Assembly (NCBI GenBank): GCA_026874595.1
Contig: CM049309.1
Span: forward strand, 19,657,576-19,721,575
DNA from: Sipunculus nudus
Taxonomy: Eukaryota > Annelida > Sipuncula > Golfingiida > Sipunculidae
Length of the DNA: 64,000 nucleotides
Direction: 5' to 3'
Under the pieces are notes generated by a model, which worked only from the letters and a program-made list of their open reading frames with translations, made no database searches and was not told the origin of the DNA. Made by a program: the position numbers and the translations under genes. This document shows, piece after piece, positions 11,867-31,382 of this stretch (positions are counted from its first letter, which is position 1; every line of letters begins with the position of its first letter).

Positions 11867-13515
11867 TATATAAATATATAAATATTTATATATGTTTATA
11901 TATTTATATATATCCCTGATTTGAAATAACATAAAGTAATGATTACTCTGTTACTGTTTACTTCAGAATTTCTATGTCGAAGCTAAAAGTAATCCCAAGA
12001 TATAAAGAATCTAAAAAGGACTAATAAAAAATGTCTTCATGGGCTTGCAGAATGTAAATGGAGTTCCTTTTTTTAGGTCGCCTGAGCAAGGAAGAAATTG
12101 AGCGCATGGTGAAGGATGCTGAAGAGTACAAAGCCGAGGATGAAAAGCAGAGGGACCGCATCCAAGCCAAGAACAACCTAGAAAGCTACGCCTACAACAT
12201 GAAATCAACAGTAGAGGACGAAAAACTGAAGGACAAGATCTCAGAAGACGACAAAAAGCAGATAATCGACAAATGTAACGAAGCCATCAGCTGGCTGGAT
12301 TCTAACCAGGTACGTTAAATATGCATAAGAAATAGTGGTCTGTTCCTATTCCTCTGTGAAAAAGAAAAAATATAGGATTCGTCTGTTCCTTTAATTTTTG
12401 CAAACACTTTTGAAAAAGGAAAAAAAATAAAGCAATTGTCCTTCCTTTAATTATTGCAAACAATTTATGAGGAAGAAAAAATAACGGATTCATCTGTTTC
12501 TTTACCTTTTGCAAACAATTTGTGAGGAAGAAAAATTAATTCATCTGTTCCTTATTTTTTTTCAAGCAATTTGTGCAGAAGAATAATATAGGGTTTTTCT
12601 GTTTCTTTAATTTTTGAAAACACATTTTGAGGAAGGAAAATAAAGAATTTGCTTTTCCGTTATCCCTCATTCAGTCCATTTTATTAGTTGGAAAGTTTTG
12701 TACGATTCATGTCTGGTAGTATTGGCTAAATATTAAAGTCCAGTTTACTGCAAGAAATTGTTTCTGGATACATTGTTTCAACAATTTATAGAATAAACGT
12801 CTTTGAAGCAAACAAGTAAGGCTGTTAAACACCTGAGAACATGCTGAAATCTTTTGATCAGCTTCCTTTACTGATGGTTAACTGTAATTGCAGGACCAGT
12901 TTATTAATCAAATGTAGTTGATGGTAGGCTGCTGATGTATAAGAAAATTTCCAAATAAAACTAAAACAACAGGAGGACAAACCACGGCAAAATAATCTAC
13001 TAGATCAGCCACATCATCCAGGTCCACAACAAAATTTGACGTGGTCTTCTCTGTCCCATGATCCATCCTTCCACTAAGTTTCATAGAAATCATAGAAAAT
13101 TGATTTTGCACTCTGTATTATTCAGAGGAATAAAAATTATCAATCAGTCAATCCTGTGTAGATTTAACATGATACTTCAGCTAAGATACAAGCATTCAAA
13201 CATTAGTTATTACAGAACTTCCTTGGCAGCAGAGTACTTGTACCCACAGTACTCTGTAAGTGATACGTATTCACAAAGTAAACCTATATTTTTCTGTGTC
13301 TTCAACAGCTTGCCGAAAAGGAAGAATACGACCACCAGCAGAAAGAAATTGAAAAGGTGTGCATGCCAATCATCACCAAACTGTACCAGGGTGCAGGTGG
13401 CGCACCTGGTGGCATGCCCGGAGGTATGCCTGGAGGCATGCCCGGAGGCATGCCCGGAGGAGGAAGTGCGCCATCTGGTGGCAGCGGTGGACCAACCATC
13501 GAGGAGGTGGACTAA
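7820..13515 (+). CDS. HSPA8: Heat shock cognate 70 kDa protein (cytosolic HSP70)
   Basis: ATP-driven chaperone that folds and protects proteins in the cytosol and nucleus. Coding exons: 7820-8024, 8694-9608, 10516-10718, 11326-11524, 12077-12309 and 13309-13515. Phases join perfectly to 653 aa, the usual HSC70 length. All three family signatures are present: IDLGTTYS (residues 9-16), [14 protein letters not shown] (197-210) and [15 protein letters not shown] (334-348). A basic cluster at about 246-273 looks like the bipartite nuclear signal. The substrate-binding domain follows. The C-terminus has four GGMP repeats and ends in EEVD, the docking tail for TPR cochaperones, which marks the cytosolic form. 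Introns in the coding region indicate a cognate-type gene, yet the promoter has a strong heat-shock element, so both basal and inducible expression are likely. The start is fixed by the [15 protein letters not shown]-terminus. No disrupting change was seen. Confidence 0.97.
8025..8693 (+). other. HSP70 intron 2
   Basis: Intron between TTTG|GTATGT and TTTTCAG|ACGC. Nothing else is recognised in it. Confidence 0.7.
9609..10515 (+). other. HSP70 intron 3 with G16/C18 tracts
   Basis: Intron holding a 16-G run (9867-9882) and an 18-C run (9912-9929), 29 bases apart. No coding sequence. Confidence 0.75.
10719..11325 (+). other. HSP70 intron 4
   Basis: AT-rich intron with a short (AAT)n then (AT)n microsatellite at about 11101-11155. 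The donor is GTGCAT after ATTCAG; the acceptor is GTACAG. Confidence 0.7.
11540..11621 (+). repeat. (AT)n(GT)n microsatellite beside a splice donor
   Basis: About 30 AT units followed by GT units, starting only 16 bases after the exon ending at 11524. Confidence 0.9.
11818..11864. repeat. (AT)n microsatellite
   Basis: Pure AT run in HSP70 intron 5, followed by imperfect AT-rich sequence to about 11912. Confidence 0.9.
12338..12655 (+). repeat. Diverged minisatellite, about six units of 50-57 bp
   Basis: Units begin with CTGTTCCTTTAATTTTTGC-like sequence and continue with AAACAATTTGTGAGGAAGAAAA. Starts are near 12338, 12382, 12438, 12494, 12545 and 12599. It lies in HSP70 intron 6 shortly after the donor at 12310. 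Confidence 0.75.
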
Positions 13516-14374
13516 ACAACAGACCAATTTGAGAATAGCCATAATCAGAGTTTTTTAAAATTAACATATAAACACGCCAATGACGAAACTAGTCCTTTTG
13601 CTACTTTCAAATGTCTTTACATTCAAATGCTGACCAAGCACTGCTCAAGTTCAGTTAAGATTTAAGACAAAGATCAGAACATGCACTGAAATAATGCAAA
13701 AAACAACATTGCTGAGTAAAATTTCAGCTTCAAACAGAATGAGATGACACTGAAAAACTAAGTAGTATTTAAGATAACAATTTTTTACTACCGTTTCTGC
13801 TAAGTCATAGAAGATCTGATTATATATTTTATGTTAACAGTGATGTTAAATTGTTACGGTTTTTGTCTTTTGTAGTAGATAAGTTTTTACTGGTTAACAA
13901 GTAAAGCGTCTGCTTCTGGCACAACTTTGGTTGTTGTTCTTGTTTACCCAGTTTGAAACATTTGTATTGTTAAGTTTGAAACTATAAATTTCCTCTGAGA
14001 ATATGTTCCCCGTGTTTTGTTCTGTATCTCCCATACGTGTGCTCTGATTTGTGTTTGTTGCAAAATCATGTTTGTGTATATGTGCGTGTTCATTGTGGAA
14101 CTGCCTGAAGATAAATTGTGTGTATATTATCACGTGAGCTACCGACGTGTGAGAGTTACCCTGATTTTAAAAGTAGACAGTATAAGCCAAATTTAAAGGC
14201 CTGCTTTTTTTGGGTAATCACGGCCACACTTGCCCCACGTAGTTTCTTTTGAGGGAAAAAAGTTTTCAAGATAAACCAATTAATCCGACCGTTAAGTTTG
14301 GTTATGTTCATCACGGTTCTACTCAATATAACATGCAGGATTTATCCTACAGCTGGCGGTGGTTAGGGCTATAT

Positions 14375-14380
14375 AATAAA
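14375..14380 (+). terminator. Candidate HSP70 polyadenylation signal
   Basis: This AATAAA lies about 860 bases after the stop codon. A second one is at 14541-14546, at the edge of the following MITE. I saw no earlier canonical signal, so one of these is the likely choice; a variant signal nearer the stop is possible. Confidence 0.35.
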
Positions 14381-14545
14381 TTTACCTCTCCCGCCAAATT
14401 TTCAAGATTCCAAGGGGCGGCTTAAGAGGGGATGCAGAGGGCGTGTGCCTCCTCTTTCCGGCCTAAACATTCTGGAAAATAAAATAATAACAAAAAGCAG
14501 CATCTCGCACAGTTTCGTTGTTCATAATTATACATGCGAGAATAA

Positions 14546-14704
14546 AGCCGCGTTCACACCTATCCGTTTTTTCCCTCCGCACCGGCACCCGCTTCCGTCA
14601 TCCGCCGTTCGTCGTCTCTGTTCACACCTGTATCCGCGCTGTTGCCGTCCGCACCCTCACTCATCATCCTTGTGACATATTATATACACTATTATCATTC
14701 ATGT

Positions 14705-14768
<64 letters not shown>

Positions 14769-15237
14769 ATAATCAGTCCATCTCGAATGCAGTGGAAAAA
14801 AGTCACATAAGGTCCTGAAAATGTTTGTATGGGTGTGTGTGTGTGTGTGTGTGGGTCCATTCTGCAAATATTGATCTGAAACCTAACAATTTTGCGGCTG
14901 AAAAAAAAAGGGGGGGGGGGGGGGTTCCCCCTAGATGTTCTTCCGATTAATGATAATCTCTATGTAAAATTTATTAGGTCTACCGTTAAAAGATGTGTTT
15001 CTTAATCCAATGAGGATATTTATTCCTAGATTCGAGATCTCAATAACAAATTATCTATTGCCGCGTACCCTCTTAATTTGACAAAATTTATGTAACTGCG
15101 GTTTAGAACAAATTAAAATTGGACCAATTACATCTACGTGTCTCTTTGCCCTGTAAACCCATACAAGTTAAATATTGCGATTTAATGATGTTTAAATTAT
15201 ATATACATACATGCATACACACACACACACGCACGTA

Positions 15238-15301
<64 letters not shown>

Positions 15302-15704
15302 CTATTTTTTTCGTTGGCTTACTAGCAAATTTAATTTATACGCATTGACTTTATTCAAAATCACCCGGCCCCCACTCCTTTGATGAATTTAAATGATTAT
15401 ACTTCTCACATTGCTTTAATTATATCAGTTAATATTAAAGCTTTCATGAACAGGATTGTAAAGCATTGAACTCTCACGCGTAAGTTCCAACCTTTCATAC
15501 TGAAAATTAACCGCTTTTGGCATTTTTTATCAAGGGGAAGACACCAGGACATTCCAGAATATCCCCTATTATTTGACGTAATGTAGGGATTCCCGTCCGC
15601 ACCCGTCGTCCGCTTCCGTCGTGAATCGGTCCCAGACCGATTTGTGCGGACGGTGAGACGGTTGCGGATGCGGAAGGAAAAAACGAATGGGTGTGAACGC
15701 CCCT
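14546..15704. mobile_element. Harbinger-like MITE
   Basis: The left end AGCCGCGTTCACACCTATCC and the inverted right end (AGGGGCGTTCACACCCATTC on the minus strand) form terminal inverted repeats of about 30 bp, continuing into CGTTTTTTCC. TAA is duplicated on both sides (14543-14545 and 15705-15707), fitting the 3-bp TWA target of PIF/Harbinger elements. GC-rich subterminal parts (CCGTCCGCACCC, CCGCTTCCGTC) flank an AT-rich middle with two AT microsatellites (14708-14771, 15239-15298). A poly-G run lies near 14910. No transposase is encoded. Confidence 0.75.
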
Positions 15705-15709
15705 TAAAT

Positions 15710-18700
15710 CTAACGAAAAATGCCAATCTTTGAATTTTACTCTAAATAACATCTACACATACAAAGAGAGAGGATTGTTAAAAATAAACGTGTTTTGTGT
15801 TGAAAAGTTATACGGTTTCCCGTAAACTGCGGTAGTAATTTCTTTTTTTAAAACTATATATATGTTCTGTTATAAATATTCCTTCATTTGTCTATGATTC
15901 TTAAAATATTATTACTCGGGCCGATTAACTCAGATATAGGACGCGCATTAGCTTTTGATATCGCCATGGTTCCATACACGCAATGACATTGGTAACAGAT
16001 ACAGTTTATTCGAAGATTGTTGGTACTTTGATTTTATTTAGGTTAGAACAAGCATAATGATGGTGGGGAGGGGGGGGGGGATGATTTAAAATGAAAGGGG
16101 AGGACTAGGGGTCGACGGGGTTAATGTATTAGGTGACCTTTCCTCGGTATGGATATAAAAAAAATAATCATAAATTTACTTTTTTTTTATTGATAGTATA
16201 TTCACAATAGTAAATGTTGCAAAACAAAAGTGTGGGGAAACTCTTTCTAGGAGTATACACCTTTGCGTTAAAAAGGATATGCAATTTGACAATAAGAGTG
16301 TTCCTTATCTCATGTATACGTTTAAGTTACAGCACTGCAGAAAATATGGCCCTCCTCCCCTGGTGTAAAAGATACATAAATACATTTCCAAGGTAGATAT
16401 ATGAGTATGGATACATTTGGTTCCTGGATCTGTGAGAGTTAAGTGTGACGGGCTCTCGGTGCATGTACAGGCTTCTTTCAGGTGTTTGTACGTTCCAGTA
16501 CTTCAAGGTACGCCCCCGGTCTGCCCGGGACTGTGTAAGTCATACCTGATGCGCGTATTTGATGGGAATTCCCACAATACTTAGCGTCGCTGGTATTTGG
16601 TGAAGCTGGTTTACAGCTGCTCGCGGAGTATAAGATTAAGATATTCAGGAAAACCTTATTTATTCATATATATATAGTGTGACTTTTGGGACAACTCAGC
16701 CTGAAAGTCAAGCTTCTTAATTTTAGCCTGTCCTGTAGCTGACCATACGCATTCGGAGCTACAGCGATCACCCTTTGTCCTTCGCCCACCTGGCCGGCCG
16801 TCCGGCCGCCCGGCCGTCCGTTAAAAAGGCACAAATTAGGACTTTTTGACCTTGAAACTTATAACTTAAGATCCAGGTCTATAGGTCCTTGGCGAATTTC
16901 CATAACTTATAAAAAATATAGCCCTGCTTGGGCTTTAGTGTATTGATGTTTACTGCTAAAATGCTTCAAATGAAACGTGATTCCATGTACCGACAGACGC
17001 GACGTAACTCAGTTCTAGCTGTTATCACTGAAGCCATGTAAAGTCCGTATGGCGAATTCCTGATATTTGCATATTAGGGCGTCACAAAGCTCCTGACGAT
17101 TCCCTCGCATTTGCATATCAGGCCGCCTGGCCTCCTGTGAATGGCATCTTTGCTATGAGGAGGGTTACAGCATCCCATAGGCAATAGACAGCTCAACCCG
17201 CTTGGTAATATTAATATTCGCACTTAAATCATGCATGTTTTTAGAAAGTCCATACATGGACCTTCGTGTCCTATGATATATCTCTGCTGTTCGAACATAC
17301 GGTCAATGGGCAAATTCAAGTGTAATGTAGACAATGTCGCATCGACTTTGTACTGTGTATTTGTTAATTTTCAAGTAACACATGAAAGTTTTGCCACTGT
17401 TGAGTTGGCAACACGCTGAACGTCGTGTTCGTTACAGTCAGCCGGTACATGAATAACAGATTGACTGCGTTCGTTGCGTGTGGACCTGAATATCTCTCGC
17501 TGATTGGCTGAGCTTGAGACACATTTTAAACCGGCCTGCTGCGATAAGCAATGGTCTGACAAACGGTGACACACTGACTCACTGAGGCTGAGGGTTTTAT
17601 ATAGTGTTAAAAATCTTGCCATACCTAAATAGCCGAGGACCTGAACATATTAAGACTGGTAAAATGGGAATATATATATAGCAAGCAGGAAGTCCACAAT
17701 AGGCGGTTACTAAATTAACCATGCTGGTTTTGAATAAAAAGATTATGTGAAAGACCACTATAATTACTCCTTACGTCACTGGGAAAGACCTTAGTTCAGC
17801 GAGGCGGTGATGTGTGTTGCTGACTGTCCGGTACGGCCCAAGTTTACCAGTCGATGAAATAAGAGGGTCAGAGAATGGTAAGTAGTTATGTAAGTTGCCG
17901 CGTGGTAGCAGTACCGACACCAAGTGCGACACACAGTGAGAGCCGTTTGATATCTCTGTCAGAGCCATTTCATTGACTGGGCCAGTCTAAAAAAATAAGT
18001 CAATGTGACATATTCTGCGAGTTCCGCCCTTTTTTGTGTGTTCTTAGCACTTAGAAAATTGGACTTAAATTTTGCTAAAGTGTTCTGGGTGATAAAACAA
18101 AAAATATATTCAACAAAAAATAAAACATCGTGCATCATCTGTACATATATAACATAAAGTTACCATGTATAAAATGACGAAAAACAGGCCATGTCAGTAT
18201 TCAGAACTGTTGCAGACACAATTGCGAAATTTAACTTTTTTGGCTGTTGATGTATGAAATTCATACTTAAGATATCTCAGTAATGCTCTTTCTGAAATTC
18301 ATTAAGCTTGTTACTCATGCATTGACAGCCCTTTAAACTATGCAAGACTGGTTGCACCATCTACATTTTCTTTATTTTTACGCATTTTAATAATATTTTT
18401 TAGACTTAGATATTAATGTGGACATGTCACAAAAGGAGCTCAGCTAACACATTCTTTACATTTAATCCACAAATTGAAAGAACACGCATCATGAGCACGT
18501 TTCTATTACCATGAAACATTTGAAGAAAATGCATCTGGCAATTCTCCAAAACTTCTGCAGACACAATTGCAAAAATGATAAAATGGCGGCAATCAAGCTG
18601 ATAGATTTCTCAGTGTTACAGATCAGCTGAGCGTCATTATCCCGTCGTGGGGTAGCGCCATATCGGCCCTCTGACATTAGACCAGATTACTGGCTGTCAG

Positions 18701-20537
18701 AGTGCCTTTACATCTAGGTCTGAGGAAGCTTTATAAGGCTCCACGAGGATGCAAATATTTTCGTCATTTTTGACAACGCCTCATGGTCCACAGGTACACT
18801 GTCAATTGACATAAACCAGACTGATAGTTAGCATTTTAGTATACTTTCTATAACAACACGAAACATGAGCGAGAAAAATTCCGTTTTATCTCAGCATTTT
18901 GAATTTCTGACCGCATGCATACAGACATGGCTCGCACGCAGCCATTTTGGACGCGATACAGGAAAATGACTCGTTACCATAGAGACACAGTTTCAGTTGA
19001 GGCTGTGAGTTCACATGTATTCTCTTGCGTTAATGCATAATTCGTAGAATAATGTTAAGATTTTGAGTTGTTTACCACAATATAAATGCAACATGATGTA
19101 AGATCACTGCGATGCATCCCTCGATGTTGCTTATATCACGACTCATATAGGATTACCGGCCCAATTATCATTACCAAATGAGACGGGTTTTCACGGCTGG
19201 TCGTGGGATGTTTTACGGATATTCAGGAAAATATTATTTCTTATATTAAATGTGACATTGGGCGATTGAACATTGTGTACAAACGTTCCAGCTCTTTCCC
19301 TTTGAATAGAATGGTGAATAAATATAAGCAGTCAAGAAGTTAGAACGTTCCCTGGTTTCCTGCATTGTCACCTCTCTATATCATTTTAAAGTTTCTCTCC
19401 TTTTTTGTCTGTCTGTCTCTCTTTTTATCTGTCTCTCTATCTCTCTTTCTCTCTCTCTCCCTCTCTCTCTCTTAGAGATATATTTGAAAACAAACTGCCG
19501 AACACAGTTGATTCAGAAATAATACTGATATTCACTTTATTCTCAACAAAATGCTGATATTCATTTTATTCTCAGAATTATACTGATACTCACTTTGTAT
19601 AATGCTGATATTAAAATGATGGTTACCCTGTACTTTCATTTCACTGTTAATGTTAATGGCACATTAAGAGAAATTACAATGATAAAATTATGATAAACCA
19701 ATTATTCCTATTTACTTTCTAACGAACTTGATTCACATCTATATCCACATTAAGTGGAATTACTGTGGCCGCCTTTATGTAATAAATTATCAGATTTTTC
19801 AAATTATCTGCAAACAATAAACATATTATTTCTACTCGCGATATTTACTTTGGTCCCGTTCCAAATTTTATGATTTTGCGCACATGATACTTTGCAATAT
19901 TAATTCATAAAATGACGGATAAAATCTGTGTAGGTTATTATATGGTGAGATCGCAAAGATGGAACATTCGCGAAACAGTGAAAAGGTGAAAAGCAGGAAA
20001 TGTCAACCTCGCGGATATGTAGTCAACAACAGTATCGGTGCGCATCCATGACATAACAGCTGCCCTCTAGTGATGAGTCTGATGACAACACATGAAAATC
20101 GAGAAGCCAGGTGTTTAATCAATACTGGTAGCTTTAAAAAGGATATTTGGCTCATTTTTTTTTTAAGTTGCATCTCAACAAAGATGTACCCCGCGACCTT
20201 TCCCTTTAGCATCTGCAACAATAAAAAAAATCAAACTAGAAAAACACAAAGAGAGCGCAGACCTCCTCCAAGGCAGCTCATTACCCCCTATGGTGTTGTC
20301 AAAAATGCAGCATTTTTCCTGCAGGATTTATTTGTCACAGAATTTAAAGTATAAAAACTGGATAAAAATTATATGTATTTGAAATATAACTACTGTACCT
20401 GGTATCATCCGGTTTTCTAAAGCTATGTTAAGATATAGAATGTAGAAAGATATGCAATAATTTATTTAATCTATTTAATTTTTATCTAATTTAATTTATC
20501 TGATTTATTCTGGAGAATACCACTTTCCTGACGTAAT
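15710..20537. other. Long intergenic stretch without recognised gene
   Basis: No protein family or RNA gene was recognised on either strand. Visible features are a GC-rich cluster of GGCCGGCCGTCCGG-type motifs near 16790-16820, two ATTTGCAT octamer-like sites near 17066 and 17108, and a CT-rich stretch at 19380-19472. A sequence GCAGACACAATTGC is repeated at about 18213 and 18557. Confidence 0.5.
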
Positions 20538-20543
20538 TTTATT
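20538..20543 (-). terminator. Candidate ASPDH polyadenylation signal
   Basis: AATAAA on the minus strand, 76 bases after the stop codon of the aspartate dehydrogenase gene. Confidence 0.55.
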
Positions 20544-20618
20544 CATGTTTTTAAAATAATGAAATCAATATGGGGCACTTTTTCTGAATATGGTACGTTT
20601 ATATCGTCATATTTTAGT

Positions 20619-26617
<5,999 letters not shown>

Positions 26618-27021
26618 GACCGCATGGTCCGCGATGTCACACTCACAACGTTCAAAACATACACCAAATTTCACGAGTAAAAGTGAATGCAGTACAAGGA
26701 CAACAACCGAGTCTGTGTGATATGCTCCGTTTCGTTGGTGAGATATTGTATGTCGGCTCCTCGTCCGTGGTTATTTATGCGTCCTCTAAATTTATTTTCG
26801 CTGAACCGCATGGGACGATCCACTTTGTGTGAATTTGGCATGTCAGGGGCGGATGCGATGGCCTTGTTATGGAAAAGTCCAATCTACTGTATCGGAACAA
26901 CAGTTTGGTGTCTACTCGATACAGAGACCAGGGAAAAATAGCGGACTTAAAAACAAAAAAAAAAAAAAAAAAAAAAGGGGGGGGGGGGCAATACACTGGA
27001 CCAGGTGAGCAAGTCTGCTTG

Positions 27022-27026
<5 letters not shown>

Positions 27027-27074
<48 letters not shown>
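27027..27074. repeat. (AT)n microsatellite
   Basis: AT run that passes into TATAT-T interruptions. Confidence 0.9.
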
Positions 27075-27080
<6 letters not shown>

Positions 27081-29599
27081 TATATTATATAACTATGACA
27101 AGAAAAAGGCGTGAAACGAAAATTCGGCCGTTTCTTTCGGTATTAAGCATGTTTTTTTTATTTTCATATTTTCGGCCGAAAACAGGAGGGTACGCGCCCT
27201 CTGTGCTCTCCTAAATCCGCCCCTAGATACAGTTGGGTTGGTCTTTACATGTTATTATTTACCAAAAGCAGGAAATATTAAAATCCCGCCTGTTATTAGA
27301 ACGAATACAACTTAAAAATTTATAATAAGGCGGGCAAACATCGTATGATCTCAAGGATGTTAACTGTACAGACGTTTATTTGCATCAAGTATATATATGA
27401 GTGCGGACGCCACTGGAGCAGACCTGAATATGCGCGCGCACGAATTGATAAATGTGCAGTGTTGTTTCAAAGGTCCATGGGGATGTTTAGCACGTGGGGC
27501 TGTTCTACTATCTATGAATACATCAAGTATACCTCCTTTAGGAGGTTTTACGGTTATATATGTATGTAAGCAACAAAAGTTATGAACGGATAAAGTGAAA
27601 ATTCGGTGGTTGACTTTAAGATAACTTCAAAGGAACAATCCAAAAATAAATATTTTTTAAAGAAATCTGGGTCACTATGATTTGATTCTGGATTCATGTT
27701 TCTTTACCGAGTCTGTCACTGGTACTACTGGTTCTGGGGAATACTTTACTTTAAATTTCCGAAATTGCGAATAAACACATCCTTGTTACATCCTTTATGC
27801 TGGCGGACAGAGCTTTATGATCGGTGGGACAGGTCTTTTACATAGTGTTCTGGAGATCCAGAATGTTGGCGGAGATATGTATGCGGCGTGTGACTGCTTT
27901 CTAGTTAAATTTAAAACAGGTCCTATTTTAAATACGCGACAATATTATAAATTTACTCATGCAGGGTTAAGTTCTAGTCCTTTTGTAACCAATAAACCGT
28001 AATGGACCGGCAAATCTTTGGGAATTTTAAAGTCTGTTAAATAAAGTAGCAGCTATCCGCAGCTATACCGTTTGGCATAAAAAAAACGTTTTTTTTATTG
28101 AACCACAAACACAATACAAACATTGACATTACACTTGGAACACTTCACAGTTAAGTCACATGCAATACATTTTTTCTAATATTAGAAAAATAAAAGCACA
28201 CAATCAATGTACGAAATACACTGAGTCCATGTAACCTTAATTACTTAACATGGAGAGTATAGTCCTCCATGCAAGTGCATCCCTTTGCAGAATATTATTA
28301 CTCAAAACTTTCAATTCACAGTTCAATCCTTGTGATACTATATAGGATACCTTTGAACATAACACACTTACATATAAAAGAAAATAATATGTAAAGTATT
28401 TTGTAGGGTACATAGACATTTTAACATGTGACCACGATTTAGTAATAAAAATTGCATTTAAATCACAGTATCCAAAACGTGAGACAATATTAATCTAGAC
28501 GACCATAAGTCGATCACTTGCCGGAAATTAAAATGAAAGACAGATGGACGTACAGAATATATTGTCGATTTTCTATCAATTGTATGACATTCAGAGCGAT
28601 TGCCTGTACAATGTAGAAGGATATATATCAGACAAACGAACAAGCAAGCAGACAAAGCTGACAACAACAGACAAACAGACAAACATACTAATACGATTAC
28701 ACATCTGAGATCACAGATGTGTTTAGATCATTTTATTAGGGAGGTATAGAGTAACAAAATGAGCTAAATTTTATGTAGGTTAGATCTGTAGTTTTTTAGA
28801 TGTGGCCAAAAATATGTTGAAGTGTTAATGGTGCACTGCTCCCGAGCGGCAATATTAAAAAATAATATAAAAAAAAAAAAAAATTTCGAGATATTCGTGT
28901 AGAACCTAAGATAAATCTGTTTCAAAAGGATTCCTGTAAACTTGTGGCCTCTAGGGCATGCTTAAGTGATATCTTGAAAAATCTCCTTTAACGACATACT
29001 GTGCGAGATATTTCATTGCGAGATATGCAATTGGGTCACTGAAAACTCATAAAGAGCTACAATATGCCGAAAACTAGACCTCTTAAGCTTTAAAAATGTC
29101 AAAGTTAGAAAAATTAGACATTATTCGAAATTACTTTTCTATTCAAGACTTTTTCCCAAAACTGCGTAACCATGGTTACAACAGATTTAAGGCAGCTATA
29201 CATCAGAAAAAAAGCCACGGAATGAAGAATAAAATGAGCTATAGTTGAAGCGGCTACCACCATTTTAATACAAAGATATGAAGAAAAACAATTTTAAACA
29301 GTTTCGATGACCTTGACCGTGGACCTATATTGACCAATAACAACAGGCTTCACGGACTTTGGATTGTCGATCAACCATGTAAGTTTGAAAGGCAGACAGA
29401 CGGACAAACAGACATATGGAACTGACTAACATGCTTGCCGAAATCGAAGATTTTTGTACATTATGTTACAGCCCGAATGTAACAGTCAATTTCCCATGAG
29501 AGGTCCATGCCAGTTGAACTTTTTGTTTTCTTAAGCTGCCTGTAATAACTTTAATATGTTAACATTTAGATCTTCCACAATATCGATGGCTTTTTGTTA

Positions 29600-30200
29600 A
29601 AGCATTTTTCTTTTCATTATCACCTTCTGTCTACATGCGTAGCTAACAAATTTGAACAGAATTGGCCGGTTCTGCTTCCCTGTGCGTCCTACCCTGTGCA
29701 TCCTGTCAATCATCCAGGATTCAACTTGGGCTCCATTCCTCTCAAAATTTCCCAGACTTTATTTCTTAAATTATCATTTTCGTCCTCCTGGACACCAATA
29801 ATTCTTAAACTATTCCTGCGACTGTACTATTCTTATTCTTCACAGTGGGCCCTGGCTGACTCCAGGTCTTTCTAAAGAGATGTATTCACCTCACCTCAAC
29901 TACAGCAGCTATAGCTCTCTTACATTCATCTTTCAGTTTTTTTTAAAATCTTACTTTCAAAAACACTTTCCTAATTACAACAGCACTATTTACCTCTGTT
30001 AGCATGTTCTGTCGGTTTTAGTGATTCACTGGTCTCTTGAATCTCAGCTCTCCGAGTTTCAATTTTTTCAATTCATTTTATATTCTTTTTCAGCCAATTT
30101 GTTGTCTATATGTTTCAAGGTATTTGTTTCCATGTTGTTTAACAATATTTCCATAGTGTCCTTACCCATTTTCTCTCAGTATGTTGGCATGGATGGAAAT
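29600..30200 (-). pseudogene. Relic of LINE ORF1 (L1/Tx1-like)
   Basis: Read on the minus strand with frame breaks, this gives YSRRNSLRIIGVQEDEN, then MIDRMHRVGR and RPILFKFVSYACRQKV. These match the layout of L1-type ORF1 proteins: a YSRR-N-LRI block, an R-HRVGR block and a KPRPI-VKF block. The same blocks occur in the intact ORF1 at 55805-56542 (YSRRKSVRI, DRSHRTGR, KPRPILVKI). Further 5' on the minus strand is a coiled-coil-like MGKDTMEILLNNMETN stretch. Several stops and frameshifts make it a dead copy. The rest of the element was not recognised. Confidence 0.65.
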
Positions 30201-30550
30201 GGATTTTGGAGCTACCCCAAAACACAACCTGCCAATTTCATAGGCCTTTGCCTTTTTCAAGCTCAGGCATTATGTGTTTGTTACATGAAGTCTGGTCCAT
30301 TCAAGTAAATTTTGGCTTGAAGGTTGCAAATATCACCAGAATACGAGGTATATGTTAGCATATGGAAATAAGAAACATTTGGATTAAAAGAGCTCTATGT
30401 GCCATCAAAAAATAAGCAGGATTTTGGTATCTGGTTATCTTCAGATGCATTATGGAAAGGTTTATACACGCACGAGCTCTACATGCAGTATATTTAGGAA
30501 ATCAATTTTGTGTAATGACCATTTAAACACTGTTATAACCACTCATAATG

Positions 30551-30910
30551 TCTGCAAGGTGGGCGTGAGAAACTGACATGTTGTTGAATGTTTGCAAAGT
30601 GGGCACGAGCGACTGACATGTAGATTAATGTCTGCAAAGTGGGCGTGAGAGACTGACATGTGGTTAAAGCTTTTCAAAGTGGGCGTAAGAGACTGAAATG
30701 TGGTTTGAAGTTTGCAAAGTGGGCGTGAACGACTGACATGTGGTTCAATGTCTGGAAAGTGGGCGTGAGAGACTGACATATGGTTCAATGTCTGGAAAGT
30801 GGGCGTGAGAGACTGACATATGCTTTACTGTCTGCAAACTGGGCGTGAACGACTGACATGTGGTTCAATGTCTGCAAAGTGGGCGTGAGGGACTGAGATG
30901 TTGTTTCAAA
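30551..30910 (+). repeat. Minisatellite, nine 40-bp units
   Basis: The unit TCTGCAAAGTGGGCGTGAGA plus GACTGACATGTGGTTCAATG recurs at exactly 40-bp spacing from 30551 to 30871. Copies differ at a few positions. A 40-bp period is not a multiple of three, so open frames across it are incidental. Confidence 0.92.
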
Positions 30911-31342
30911 GGTTTAAAGGAGTAGTAGAGTCTCAGGTCTTCCTTTTGAAACCACTTTACTTGGCCAATCAAAGATATAGGTGTGATATTACATTTTTAC
31001 CTGTCTAGATTTGGTGTTGCATTTATATCCTCATGTCAATATAGGTTAGAATTTGAGAAAAGAGAAGCATAATTCCCCATTTTTGGTCTCGTCATTTGTG
31101 ATAATAATAATTCTTACGGTGGGGATAAGTAGAATGTCTGAATGGTATATGACTCACATGAAACGTGGCGTTTTTTTGTAACTATTGGGTCCAGAAAACT
31201 TTTTAGTTTAAGAATTTCCTGGTTATATTTCGTAAGGTTTATAATTAAGATGATTTTTATAACAAAATATTGGTCTGATAAAAAAGGATAGTCAATTTTT
31301 TAATTGAAAAGTGAGCCCTGTATAATGTTAGACACTCCATGG

Positions 31343-31346
<4 letters not shown>

Positions 31347-31377
<31 letters not shown>
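31347..31377. repeat. (AT)n microsatellite
   Basis: Pure AT run followed by a GT-rich stretch. Confidence 0.9.
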
Positions 31378-31382
<5 letters not shown>
